Positions 8,165-19,889 of a DNA stretch of 64,000 nt are shown one piece after another. Each line of letters opens with the position of its first letter. The first letter of the stretch is position 1. This DNA is from Perkinsus olseni. Lineage: Eukaryota; Perkinsozoa; Perkinsida; Perkinsidae. Location: positions 56,647 through 120,646 of the forward strand of contig JABANP010000132.1 in NCBI GenBank assembly GCA_013115135.1, read 5' to 3'. Under the pieces are notes generated by a model. The model was not told where the DNA came from, ran no database searches, and was given only the letters and a program-made list of their open reading frames with translations. The translations under genes and the position numbers were made by a program.

Positions 8165-11100
8165 CTAGCGAGCATGCGAGGTTGATGATGATGAAACTTC
8201 TGCATTTGATCGCTTGAATAATAGTTCTACTTCGGCGAAGCGCGGATCAAGGCAAGGATAACCACTGTAGACGACATTGTCAATCGCGCGCGCCATGCTG
8301 ATCGATTCTGACGAATATACCACCAGTAACCCAATGCTAACTGGGAAAGGAAACATCGTCTGTTGATGATCACGCAGCTCGGTTAACGCATTCAACTCGG
8401 CAGTGTGCAGTAATGTCGACCTCCAGCTTCTTACAGGCAGCCTGTAAGGTCTCCTTCGTCGACTCTCGCGCGTCGGGGGTCATCTGACAAACGCCGACTG
8501 TGAGGGAATTCAGTAGAAAGAATAAACGCTCGTTACCTGTAACAACCAATGCTCGGGCAGAGCCTCCAAAACCCTCTCCAATATCCCCTTAGCGTCATCA
8601 GCATCATTCAAGGCGCCTAGCCTCTCTACAATCCCGTGAATAAGTAAGTTATCGACAGGAACTGTAGCCAGCGGAAGAAAGGGGGTACCGACGAAACAGA
8701 CGCACGAGAATCTGAAAGCTTCTCATAGCATGCCACGACATCACTATTGTTCACTACATTTTGGCCAGACGACGGATGATCCGCAGCTTTACTGAGGGGG
8801 TACATGCCTGAAGTGACCGCTGACCGAGGGAGGTATCGCTTCTGGGCTACCCACCTCCCACTGATCATCGGGCAAGAGGAGTCCCTCGACAGCTCGTTTG
8901 ACCCTCCCTTCACATGCGGTCAGAATAACATCCTTATAGGGCGAGCTGCCGCTGTCTGATATCTCGTCGAAATCGATGCAAAGTTGTAGCAGTTCCTTCA
9001 CTATTTTGCCATGCTTCATACTACTAACGTTCCACACGTTGGCGATGAAGTGTCGGACCCGATCGAAGAGACACTCGTGGACAACATGAGGGACCACTAG
9101 ACTGTCCGCGGTGGTGGCCGCATTCGCATCGGATTGGTCGCGGGAGACCGGTCCAGGAGGGTTGCAGTAGTCGGTAAGACTAACGAACCTAGATAGAGTG
9201 GTATGCCCGCATGCACAGCCTTTAGTGCGTACCATTCCATATCCATCACTTCTTCGACCGTAGTGACGATCCTTGGCCGATGACTCTCGTCCTCATCATC
9301 ACCCTCATCATCATCAGACTCCGTGCCGGAGAGGTTGAAGGGGTCCCAAAAGAGCAGCTGGTACCTGAGTAATGCAGTGTTACCACCCTCTACACTAGCA
9401 TCTCCCAACCCTACTATTACCGGACAGGGATGGCTACTGCCTCCTCAAGGCTGGCTCCAAGGAAGGCCTGTTTGTACAGCTTAGGGCATGCCGTCCGTAC
9501 CTGACCTCCCCCACATCCACACCTATGCACTCGGCAGCTAGACTCACTTTTTGGAACTCCCTACAGATCGCCCGTACCGAACTAAAGTCGTCAGATACAT
9601 CAGCCATGAGTTGAAGGTGGGCCGCCTACACAGAACATGCCACCTTGCCTTCGATTCAACCAACCCACTACCTTCAGGAACTTCCTCTTATCCTTGGCAA
9701 GAGCCCGCCATGTTTGATCACCACCCTCATCCTCAGCAGCGGAATACTCCCCATCACTGGTTGCATATCCATCTTCCGCACTCCTCCCGCTGATCCACTT
9801 CGACCTGCCATTGTTGTTTTCTGACACCTCTAGCTGCTGCCAAACGACCAGCCTACCTCGCTTGAGCTACTCGAGCCTCTACCGGATCTTCGGGCTCATG
9901 CTCGTAACTGATGAATGAAGACGTCAGGGCGCAGGCAAACGTACCACCTACTCCGTCCTCAAGGCCTTCAACCTCCTTTCATCATGCGCGCTACATACCT
10001 AACCAGGACAGGGATACAGCTGCCAACTGATATGCGTGATCAACACACATTCTTCTCGATGTTGTCCAGGAGGTTGAGAGCATTATCAGTTTGGTCATAC
10101 TTAGCATCATGGAAGCCACCAAGGTCCTCCACGTAGGAGCGGAAGTCCTGCAGGGCAGCAGTCTCGGCAGTCAAGGCGCAGCGTAACCTACTGTGATGAC
10201 GTCGAGTTTCTCGTTCTCCTCTAGACTCTCGCTCTCGATCGTCTCCAGACACCGTTGACTCTCCGCTCTATCAGCCTCCAACTTCCGATGTCGCCCCTGG
10301 AGGTCTATCAAATGGACCTAGGGTGGGCCGCGAGATACATATACTGATGATTACTGTGGGCCACAGCCTGTGGCCAGCAACGAGCAGATGGCCCACCTTT
10401 TCGGAATGGATCTTGCGATAGACAGCATCCAGGGCCTCCTCCAGAGAGGGAATAGGGTCCGAAGCGAAAAGGTCTGAAGAAATGAAGAACAACATAATTG
10501 CACTTCGTGGCGGAATAGAACCCGCGCTGATTGATGTACGACCGCTGCTACACTGCTAAGACAAGAAGACGCAGACAATAACTCACCTTCAGCCATCTTC
10601 TCCCCCGATGTTTTCTCAACCATCATGGCAGCATCCGCCCTCTTCTGCTGGAACTCTCTCAACTTTTGCAACCCCGCCACCTACTCAGACATCCCCACCC
10701 ATAGTGCCCTTCTCATCAACGCAGCTACTCCTACCTTCTTGATTTGAGCGTCTGCCCAGGTATCATCATCTTCATCCCCGAACTCCATCAACTGAGATCA
10801 CTCGTCCCCGTCTTGCCGCGTACAGCAATTTATTACCTGCTCACGCTTCCTCTCAACCTCTAGTCGATGCAGCATCCCTCGAGTACTATGCCCTCCTCGG
10901 CTCTCACTATCAGCCATCGCAGCATCAGAGGCACCTGCAGCACTACACCGTGATGGCCTACTGAGTACCACATTCCTTCCTGACCAGGGTCCAAGTCAAT
11001 GGTGGCGAATTCCCCCTTCTTCACTTGCGCCGGCGCCATGGCGTTCTCTGAGGACCTGTCACACAGCCGTCCCTACAACCCTGCTCCCCAGGGCACTCAC

Positions 11101-12179
11101 TTAGTCGCCTCCCGCTGCCTCTGTCTCTTCCGTCGGGCAAGGTCTATCACTCCGGGGTCTGCCATGACGCTAGGATCTACATCAGTAACCTGCAGGTCCT
11201 CGTAGTCCTCTCCAGCGTATATCGCAGTCGCTGGCGGCTTCCGTGTCACTGTCACAGGACCTGTGATAACCCCGGGTGTGGCTAGATGCTGGAGCAATGA
11301 CGACCTCCTACCTATACCAATGGGACCCTCGTCAAAATTCTTAGCTGCCACCTCGGCTGCTGTAGTGACCCCGATATGATCCTCCCCATCAACTCCATCA
11401 GTGTCCACCTTGAAAGAAAAGCTGTCATCATTCGTGGTCCACCCATACACCCCGTTTCCCTCACCACAAAGAGGCCACCATCCACTGCAACCATTTCCTG
11501 GTCATCCGTCTTCTCCACTACCACCTTTTCATCATCGTCGTCCTCTATCTCGATGGCTTCACTAGCCAGCATGGCTATATCTGCCACAACTCACTCTAGT
11601 GATCGGTGATGTGGGGTGGGCCGAGTTCATCCAGCGACGAAAGCATTACCCCTGGCAGTAATACTACCTCCTTCAGTATCCAGTCCCTCGAGCCTCCAAT
11701 CCTGCTGTTGAGCTCTCCTCGTGTGCAAGGCATGGCCCTTGATCGCTGGAGCCAGCGGGTCCACCCCTCCACTGCTCCTACCGCTATCTTCCCCTGCATC
11801 CGCACTATGGTCAGCGGACCCGGATTTGATACCTGTCGAGCAAGGCCTCTCCTTTTGGGGGCCCTCCAATGCCCTACCCTTTTTCTCCCTCCTGAGCTCC
11901 CTTCGTAGCCGCCTCGACTGCTTCGACTTAATCACTGTTACAGCCCTGGTAGAGTCCCCCTCATCCGCAGCGTTCATGGAGAGTAGCGATGATGATGGCC
12001 CCGAGACAACCACCTGCAGAATCCCCTACAGCCCAGGGCGTCCCTCTCACCACTACTACCTCGGCATCCTCTGTCGTGCTCTCCTCACGGCTGCTACTAT
12101 CTTCCCCTCCCTCATCCTCGTCACTATGTACCTTCCGCAAGCCTGTGGGCTTGCTCCTATGCCGTCTGCTGGCAAACAT
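8165..12179 (-). CDS. GCFC-family nuclear factor (PAXBP1/ILP1-like)
   Basis: A many-exon gene assembled from short exons. The N-terminus MFASRRHRSKPTGLRK with following acidic/Ser stretches matches the start of PAXBP1/ILP1 proteins. Next come PGVIDLARRKRQRQREA (family: IPDAA..IHAARKKRQ), DDTWADAQIKK, a coiled-coil LREFQQKRADAA, FRSYVEDLGGFHDAK, the segment DGYATSDGEYSAAEDE, DVSDDFSSVRAICREFQK, and RYQLLFWDPFN, which corresponds to the GCFC 'lir.qL..WdP' core. Family members link to spliceosome/intron-lariat complexes or transcription; the function here is inferred. Clear introns include GTAGTAGTGG...CTGCAG near 12000 and others of about 45-50 nt. The final exons (8165-8800) are less certain. 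The stop at 8165-8167 comes from the last open frame ending SSSSTSHAR. Confidence 0.82.
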
Positions 12180-12885
12180 TGGAAGGGAGGAGGCGACCTC
12201 TTAGTACGGATGGCTTCAACCCCAGCGCGCACAGCGAAGAATAAGATCCCCTTGTACCACTGAACTAACACAACAAGTCCAATCGGAGACTTATAAAAGC
12301 ACTTGCGGGAGGCAGCCAGCATCACCATCATCTTCTACGCTCTCGCCACACTGTCAACCCGACCGCCATTATTGGGCATGGACAGACCGTAGTCATCGTA
12401 GTCGAGGGTCGAATACTGAACAACAGCCAGGATTCATTCCGAGAAGGCTCGGGACGAAACTGATGTCATCCCACCTGATTGATCTTGTACGATAGGGGCA
12501 CAGAAGCTCCCCGGGACAGACATACAATCCTCGGCTCCACCTCCTGGCGTTGTCGCGTTAGTTGTGTGACTGCCGACACGCCCTCAGTACGTGGTAGGAC
12601 TGCAAGAAGACCGTCAATAGCGTCTGCTGGCACTCCCTCATACCCCACTACATGGCATCAAGTGGGGCCTTGTGTGGCGCATCATAGTCATAGCCACGTT
12701 AGCACGGAAGGCTGACATAGGGAAAGAAAAAAGGGTACAGCTGTATGTCGTAGCAATTGAGCAGACTTGAACGCGGTAATGGAGACGGGGGAGGTGGAAA
12801 TGGTACTAAAAATAGTGGGGAGGTAGCAGAGAATGGTAATACGCTAGTGACTACTGCAAGGCAACGACCAATCTCCCTCATCTCT
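12180..12885. other. Intergenic, possible unrecognised small exon
   Basis: Between the GCFC start and the end of the Gly-rich gene I find only a weak minus-strand open frame (12466-12648, starting MGYEGVPADAIDGLLAVLPR). It has protein-like composition but no recognisable domain. No tRNA or repeat was seen. Confidence 0.4.
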
Positions 12886-14676
12886 CTACCCGTCCTTCTT
12901 CGCCTGAGATGATAAAGACATCCACAGTGCCATCTCGGTGGGGCTCTTACTTTGCGTTTAGCCAGTAACTCCCGGATCTTAGCCGTCATACTCCCGCCTC
13001 CGGTCTTCCCTCGAGCTCCTGCATCTCCTACCGGAGACTGGCCTGAGGTGTCGCCGCCCCTGCCCGGTGATGGGCTGAGCCCAAACGTCGTGGTAGTAGG
13101 ATGGGCAGCTGGAGCTCCCAATGGTGAAAGAGTGGCTCCCTCCCCGTCCTGACCTCCTCCCTCGTTGTTACCAGAAGAACCAGCCGCAGTGATACTCCCC
13201 AATAATGACATAATATTAGCGATGTTCTCATTCTTAACATCTCCAGCGCCCCCAGCATTAGCCTCCGCCGCGGCCGCTCTCGGTGGCAAAGGGACGCTGT
13301 TCTCCAGTCTAATGACAGTCCGCGGCCGTCGAGGACCAAACAGACTCTTCGCCACCTGCCCCGCAGCGTACTCTATGTAATCACTCGGAGGGGGGCAAGG
13401 GGCATCTGGGTGCAATCGTATCTGCCAGGAGCTAGAGCCATCAAAGTAGACCTGGAAGAGGGCCCTAGGCACGACCCTAGTATGGTCGTTCTCATCAGTG
13501 GTAGACGGTATCGCCTCGAACCTCTGCACGAAGCGGAGAAGGCTGCTCTCCTGGAAATGCTCTCGGACATCTAGGGGAACCCCGAACATCTTCTCGAATT
13601 CGTCAGGGAGCAGCTCCAATGACAGCTCCCTCGCGCCCCCACCGACTCCCATCAGCAGCTTCACAATACCCTCGGCGATCAAAACAAGATGCTTCTTCTT
13701 TCTCCTCTGCGTTGAATTTCTTTTTTTCCAATTTCTCCTTCGCCTCCTGTTGTCGCATTTGCAGCTGTTTGAGCCTCATCTGTTGAAGGCCCTTGCCAGC
13801 GAGGAAGGGCAACAACATAGGGTTTGGAGGAGGCATGAAGCCCCCTGACCCAGGAGGCCAGGCCCCCTTTCCTTTACCTCCAGGAGGAGCTCCTCCAGCA
13901 GGCGGTGGAAATGCTGGAGGCCACGGTCCCCAAAACCTTTACCTCGAGGGGGACCACCTTTGCCCGATGAGGATGGTGGCGACGCCCCTCCTCCCCCAGG
14001 AGGCGCTGCAGGAGGAACATTCTGCACTGGAGGCCCGGCAGCTGCTACAGGCTGCTGGTGCTCAGCGTCATTAGCAGTGGGGTCGAAGGAATGAGTATCA
14101 TTAACTTGGTCCCATCCACTCTCCTGCGGTGGCCTCGACGGGGACCGTCTAGCTGCCCCTTTACCTCCTCGAGGGGAGCTTGTACTACTGCTATTACTAC
14201 TTGCCCATCTCGATCCCTTTCCCTTCGTGCCACTGCCTCCCTTCAGACCAGCCTCCCTTCCCTTTGCCATGATCAGGCCCTGACCAACTACTCATCTCGT
14301 TCTTCTCGCGGTTATCCCCCCATTGACGTCCACCCTTGCCACTACCGCCTTCCCAATGATCACCTTTACCACCCCAAGCACGATCTCGCATCGCTCCGCT
14401 TCCTTTGCCCCAAGATTCATCCCAAGCGCTATTACTGCCGCCTTTACCCCAGGACGGCGATCCTCGCCAATTTGAGCCCTCCTCTGCGTGATGATGGTGA
14501 TAACGATCTCCTCCACCTTTCCCGCCTCCTGTAGGCCTCCAGCCCCCTCCACCCTTCCCCCAATTTTCATACCCCCCACCACTACGAGCATATCTATTCC
14601 AGCTGCCTGACGGGTCTTCCCATTCCCGCTGTGTCCGCTTATTCGATGCTGGTTGGTGATGCTGCTGCTGGCTCAT
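12886..14676 (-). CDS. Gly/Trp-rich protein with a LOTUS (OST-HTH)-like segment
   Basis: ATG at 14676 opens MSQQQHHQPASNKRTQREW, then a Gly/Lys/Trp-rich region with repeated WGKG and GKGG motifs, typical of RNA-binding low-complexity tails. A Pro/Gly stretch and a charged helix (MRLKQLQMRQQEAKEKLEKK) follow. The segment AEGIVKLLMGVGGG..LPDEFEKMFGVPLD..SLLRFVQRF resembles the LOTUS/OST-HTH winged helix, a fold of germ-granule and RNA-regulating proteins. The last intron is 12904-12950 and the gene ends KAKKDG before TAG at 12886-12888. The frame shifts between open segments near 14200-14270, at the CCCC run 13928-13931 and near the T7 run 13721-13727. Adding or removing one base in these runs restores a continuous protein, so indels or consensus errors are likely. 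The domain call is tentative. Confidence 0.55.
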
Positions 14677-14858
14677 GATGAGGAAGGGTAATAGTCGCAG
14701 CAGACCTAACGATAGTCACACTTTCTCGGTAATGGTATAGATGACACTTCCGTCCCGTTTGAATTTCTTTTTTATTATTGCACTATCCAATGTTCTTCCC
14801 GGAATGACGCACCCCTAGTGGCGAAGACGATTAGGGTGAACTCCCTACAACCCCTCCC

Positions 14859-15106
14859 ATGGACTCGCGATTGGGAAGAGACGCAAATGAGGCGTTACGA
14901 CAGAGAAGAAGAGGCGGAACAACAAGCAGAAGAAAGAACAGCCATCCCCGATTGACAAAATCAAGAGAAGATGACCAGCCAAGACTATCACCACGATTCT
15001 ATCAATTTATCCATGCTCGCATTGAGGCGTTGAATAATAGCAAGACCGTCCAAGAGAGCAAGATGAAGATTGATGTCGAACTGAAGCTGCATTATCTACG
15101 ATCTAT
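14859..15106 (+). CDS. Possible upstream exon of the EF-hand-like gene (uncertain)
   Basis: An ATG at 14859 opens a basic reading frame that continues to 15221, with a helical-looking stretch RFYQFIHARIEALNNSK and LKLHYLRS just before 15107. The next gene reads in a different frame, with no clear intron to join them. It could be a 5' exon joined after an indel, or a separate short gene. Confidence 0.3.
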
Positions 15107-15576
15107 ATGTCTTCAATCATTGAAGTTTCCTCTACGTCATCAGTATCTTCGGAAGATGCTGAGGAAGACCCCTCCCCTCATCCTCCCTCCTCCCCCACCG
15201 ACTGGTTGTGGACGCAATTGAAGGACGACGGCGATGATGATTACATAACAGCTGGATCTTTGAAGAGACTCCTTGGCGATGGGGTCTCTGACGGGGTCAT
15301 CGAGCGTATGCTCGGTGGGAAGCAGAAGATGAGCAGAGAGGAGTTCGAGGCCGTCTACGAGACGTGTGGTATTGAAGTTGATGAGCACGGCCTTCCAATA
15401 CAGGCCACCACCACTACTACGAAGTCTCGATACTCCCAGTATGTTGAGTTATTGAGTACCTCATTAGGCTACTTAGTGTTGCTGGCTCAGATGTCTCGGC
15501 AACTCCTCCTAGTTCTTCCTCTCCGATTAAGCCTGGGTACTCGACACGGATTGGGAAGTCGTACAACAGCACATGA
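15107..15576 (+). CDS. Small acidic protein with degenerate EF-hand-like loops
   Basis: Two exons (15107-15438 and 15477-15576) around a 38-nt GT-AG intron give 143 residues in frame. An acidic Ser-rich N-terminus (MSSIIEVSSTSSVSSEDAEE) precedes WLWTQLKDDGDDDYITAGSL, whose DDGDDDYIT stretch looks like a calcium-binding EF loop. It is followed by KMSREEFEAVY, like the exiting helix of a second EF-hand. The C-terminus is Ser/Pro-rich. The second loop lacks a full set of ligands, so calcium binding is unproven. The gene is convergent with the kinase ending at 15700. Confidence 0.6.
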
Positions 15577-15699
15577 TAATGTGGGAGCAATGCTACACTG
15601 ATCATGATAATAATCATCTCGAACAGCAAGATACATCGACTGACTCTGGTAAATGCCAAGAACATCAGCTCATCATGAGGCAATTAGGGCCCTATCGCC

Positions 15700-18139
15700 T
15701 CACGTATTCATCGACTGAAGGAAGGGGAGGAGGAGTTGGGGAGCGAGGAAGGGAGACGCCCTAGTTGCTACCAGGAGGAATCTGTGATACAACTTGGAGA
15801 GATGAGAGTTCCCATCCCTGATTTGCAGAAGTATCTCATCCCTGTTGTAGCCGAGCCGCTCCTATGCGTAGAGAATGCGGTCAAACGCCATCATCACAGC
15901 ATCAGGACGGCCTCACCAGTTTTGCAATGGCGTCATCTTCGGTCAATTTGCTCGGTGATATTCCTCGAGTTCCCCGCGTCGATGTGAAGTTGATGGGCGC
16001 CCAGCATTCAAGGCGGTCAAACCTGAAGTTGGTATTCACTGAACAGTAGCGAGGTGTTGCACCCTGTTTCCCACCTGATCCTCGGATAGGAACTCGCTCC
16101 TCACTCTTGGCCCTCTTCCTAGTCGGTGTCCCTGTAATGGTTTATAGTGCGTCTGTTCTCTTGAATCACGTTGCAACTCACATGTAGTGGTAGAGCTACC
16201 GAGTCCACCTCCGGTAGCGCTGGTCGAGGCATTGGTCTCGATGCCTCCACTCGTGCAGAGCAAACTACTGCTATCCTCGTCATCGAGATCATCAGTGAGA
16301 AGATGTTGGAGCCAGGCCGCATGCACGACATCCTAAAGTGCTATGCCTTTCGCCGACACCATCATAACAAGGCTGTTGAGTCGCGATGCTTACGTGGATC
16401 GGTGGCCGCTTATCCGCTTCTTTTCGTAACAGCCGACACATGAGCGACTGCGCCTTGTCCGAGATGTGGCTCGGAACTTGGAAAACTCCGCGAGCTATCT
16501 TCTTGTACAACTCCTTATCAGTGGGGCCCTAAACAATACGCACCCATCGCAGAGGTTGCTATTGGGATATCAGGAGCATGCCTTGAAAGGAAAACATCCG
16601 GCCAGGAACGTGTGCAGGAGGATTCCCAATGCCCAGATGTCCGCGCAGGTTCCGTGAAACTCTCGCTTCTGCACTATCTCAGGTGCCATGTATGAAGGAG
16701 TACCGCAGAAAACCTAAGCGCTAAGGATTTGCAAGGCCGTAGGGCAAGGCCAGTGGCCGTAGGGAGCTCACCTTAATCTTCTTGCCCGGCGGAACGATGG
16801 TACTAAAGCCAAAATCGATTATCTTGATCTGAGGACCAGTCACTTGATAGGTGCAATCAGGGCTCGGAAGCTCCCCGTTTGCCTGCATCTGACATGAGCT
16901 GGGATGATGGACCCGTGCCAGAATCAATAGCCCTTTCATCAGAGGGTGTGTAGCTCAGCGGTAGAGCGGCTGACTGCAGATCAGCAGGTCCTCGGTTCAA
17001 TTCCGGGCGCGCCCTTTTTCTGATATTTTCGCTCCGTTGCAAGTAGAGCCTCCTAATGCACCTCACCTGTGGGGGGAAGGGAGCATGCCTCGACTTCGTG
17101 ATGAGACATCTCTCAGGCCCTCCTGCTCTAGTCGACAACGATCTTCCCCGGCCGCAAGCAAACCCTTCAACGCCGTCCTGCGTGAAGGACTCATGGGCAT
17201 GGCCGACAACAAGGATGTTCTCGAGCTTCAAGTCTCTGAGCGAAAAGTTACGATACGACGAAGACAACCTTCGTGGCAATTCCGTACCTATGGATAATGC
17301 ATCTATCATGCATGTACTTGACACCCTGTGCAACTTGTAAGAAGATTCTCCCCGCAGTGGACTCATCGAGTCGGCGGCCAGGCCTTCGCTTTAGTAGGGA
17401 ATGCAGAGAGCCACCGCCCACATACCTAACAGTCGCTGAGGAAGGCTACAACCCAAAGGAAGACGACCTTACTCGGTGACTATCAGAATTTGACGAGTCG
17501 AATCCAACGCATCGTAGAACCGGATAATGTTCGGATGAGACATTCGCTCTAACAGTTTGATCTCCCGCTTGACACCCTTCCTCTTCTGTGGATCCAGAAG
17601 CTTCACTTTATCATACGCCTGGCAGATCAGCTCTAGTTACGAGTCGCGCACAAGTATGCACCGCCACCCACCTTTACAGCCACATTCGTCGCTGTGGGCG
17701 TATGATGCGCTAGCCGAACAGTCGCATACGCACCCTGGCCGACTGATCTCCCGAGCTGAAAGTTAGCGTTCCCATTCACTGAGCCTTTTCTCCGAGAGTT
17801 TCGTTTCGCTTTTCTACCTGATAGTCCTCAAGGATCGTGCCGAGCTTTCCTTTTCCTGTTCGATGGTGTCGCCGTCCCTCACCCTCCACCGGCGACAGGT
17901 CTGTATGGCCGGTTCCCCCATGGACAGCGGGAGAGGTCGATGGACGGGCTTGGTTTAGTGCATTTCGAATGTAGGAATGCAGCTCAGTAGGAACAGGAAC
18001 TTCGGCCGTTATTGATCGCTGATGCCGAGATAACTAAAACATACTCGGATGCCCGGACAAACTCGCTTTCCATCAGACCTACTTCCTTAGAGCCATCAGT
18101 GTTCCCATGAAGCGTATGAGACTCCCCCTTAGGAGACAT
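15700..18139 (-). CDS. CAMK-like Ser/Thr kinase, AMPK/SnRK-related
   Basis: A multi-exon kinase. The start MSPKGESHTLHGN leads through a non-conserved N-terminal stretch to the ATP loop LGRSVGQGAYATV, the VAIK-type lysine in NVAVK, and KREIKLLERMSHPNIIRFYD. Then come HRDLKLENIL (catalytic loop), KIIDFGFS (DFG), FCGTPSYMAPEIV, and DIWALGILLHTFLAGCFPFK. After the kinase domain, LERLGYNRDEILLQIRDG resembles the UBA-like autoinhibitory segment of AMPK/MARK/SnRK kinases. The HR|DLKLEN junction is split by an intron. The intron 16883-17066 (184 nt, longer than its neighbours) contains a complete tRNA-Cys on the other strand. The intron 16529-16581 starts with GC instead of GT. The insert between LKLEN and DFG (ILVVGHAHESF...) is long for the family. 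Substrates are unknown. Confidence 0.88.
16945..17016 (+). tRNA. tRNA-Cys(GCA), nested in a kinase intron
   Basis: 72 nt: acceptor GGGTGTG/CGCGCCC, D arm GCTC/GAGC, anticodon loop CTGCAGA between GCTGA and TCAGC, T loop TTCAATT, discriminator T as expected for tRNA-Cys. TTTTT follows immediately as a pol III terminator. It lies antisense within the kinase intron 16883-17066. Confidence 0.96.
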
Positions 18140-18619
18140 AGGCCTGAAGGCTCATCTTATCTCAATACACGAGCACCTCTCTCACCGTTCTTCAGCCTCC
18201 TCCCTCTCATCACCCTTCCTCTCCTCTACTTGCTTGGACACCTAAGAGTTGATGACTCGCCTAGAGCATCCCACGGGCGGGGATACGACAGCCAGTCACA
18301 GAACTCCCAGAAACAGTAGCCCCACCGTTAGCATAGAACGCTCTACATAGTGGTTTGTATCCAGCTCTCATTGAAAACCCCACTACTCCATAGAGGAGCT
18401 CACATGCCAGAGAATACCTCACACTGCCCTATTACTTCCTCCCCACGAGGGTTGCTCTTCTGACCAACGTCACCAGCTCGATCCTCGGTAAATCCATTAG
18501 ATCCTTCTGGGCGTCGATGTAGCTTGCTCCCCACAACCATCGGTGGGCGACTAGAAGAAGAACAGCAGGAGTTGGGGCTGCGGAATTACGCCACTCGAGA
18601 CCGTTGAAGCTAAATGATA

Positions 18620-19435
18620 CTACAGGGGAGTTTCAGGTCTGGCAGGAGTTGGCCGAGGTCTTTCGTTATCTATTTTGTGGTGGAGTCGGGCTACCTAAGA
18701 AGACATCAACTTCGACTGGGTGATGACAAGCGAACTCTTCAACCCACTTGATGTTCGATAGCATCCTTTCTGTGATTGAGGAAACGCCAATAATCGCTGA
18801 ACCCCGCAACTTTGGTAGTCGCTTGAGTGACGGTATCCCTCGGCTTGCGACCTTGAACCACCGGTGAGGGGAAACGGATACCGGCCGCATGAGCAGTCCG
18901 CAGCCCGGCTGAGCTGGCCCGTCCTTGATCTGATTCAAAAGGCGTGAAATTCCCCTGCACCCGCGAGGCGTCCACTCACTCCTCAGTCTCAACCCTGCCA
19001 TTCCAGTATCCAAAGGTGGCTTCCCCTTTACCCTCCTGAGTTGGCCCACAGCGGGGGTAGCACTACTAGGTCTAGAGCCGCCCCTGGGGGACTCCTCCGC
19101 CTTAGCCTCTGAATATCGAGAATCATAACGCCATCCTAGTGGACTGGGCCCTACCGAGGATCCCTTCCCAGCCTTTTCTTCTAGGAACCCCAGCAGAGGT
19201 GGCCGGTCGATCCCTCCCCTTGTTATCATCATCTGCTCAAATGAGGATATCATTCTCCAGTATCCTCTTCCAGCAGGCTCTCACCAGGCGGTTTCCTATT
19301 TCTCAACGCCAATGCTTCCCTTCTTTCTGCATCCAAGGGGAGCCCACCAAGCGTTGGTGGACTCCTAGAAGCCCTCCTGTAGTATCGTAGGCCCTGGGAT
19401 GAGGGCCGGGAGGGGTAGCCCCGCGGTGCGTACAT
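18620..19435 (-). CDS. Unrecognised Arg/Pro-rich protein, multi-exon
   Basis: Open segments on the minus strand join through GT-AG introns. The first visible part is GLRYYRRASRSPPTLGGLPL (ATG at 19435 just before it), then KPPGESLLEEDTG, an Arg/Pro/Ser-rich stretch (PRGGSRPSSATPAVGQLRR), RFPSPVVQGRKPRDTV, and FSDYWRFLNHRKDAIEHQ. The final exon is VARLHHKIDNERPRP...PL before TAG at 18620-18622. An upstream exon (SSLVERIVFSARPKIS, near 19490-19540) may precede 19435, so the true start may lie further right. No domain was recognised; the composition suggests a nuclear or cytoskeletal disordered protein, but this is only inference. Confidence 0.5.
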
Positions 19436-19889
19436 CCCAACAGCAATCCGCTCAGTCTAAGGAACTTTCGAGCTTACGCTGATTTTAGGGCGAGCGCTAA
19501 AAACTATGCGCTCTACCAAAGAGGACGGTTGAGCATCTTTCCCAAGGTGACCTTGTGTGACTGATGTTTACCCTCATCTTCAGCGGTACTACTACCTCCT
19601 ATTAAACTCTCTGGTTTTTCCCTTTCTCGATGCTGGCCATCCGTCGTGCTTCCAATTCATTGGAGAGATCGAGCCGTCGCTATTCGTTCAACAGCAGGGT
19701 AAGTTGGACGAGAATGGACGCCGGTGACGGGACGGACGCTGTTGCTTCAGGCGACGTTCACTGGTATAAAGATGATGAACGAACGTGAAAGAGCAGCTGA
19801 GAATATATATTTCTCACAACAGGACGGTAAGCCTTGACTGGAATCATAGGTCGAACCGCGTTAGATGCAAAACAAGTCGTCAAATCGAA

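Noticed and set aside
12225..12330. Minus-strand ttagttcagtggta resembling a tRNA D arm
   Set aside because: The rest of the cloverleaf cannot be formed.
19490..19540. D-arm-like ggtagagcgc on the minus strand suggesting a tRNA
   Set aside because: No T arm or anticodon arm; the stretch reads as a coding segment (SSLVERIVFSARPK).
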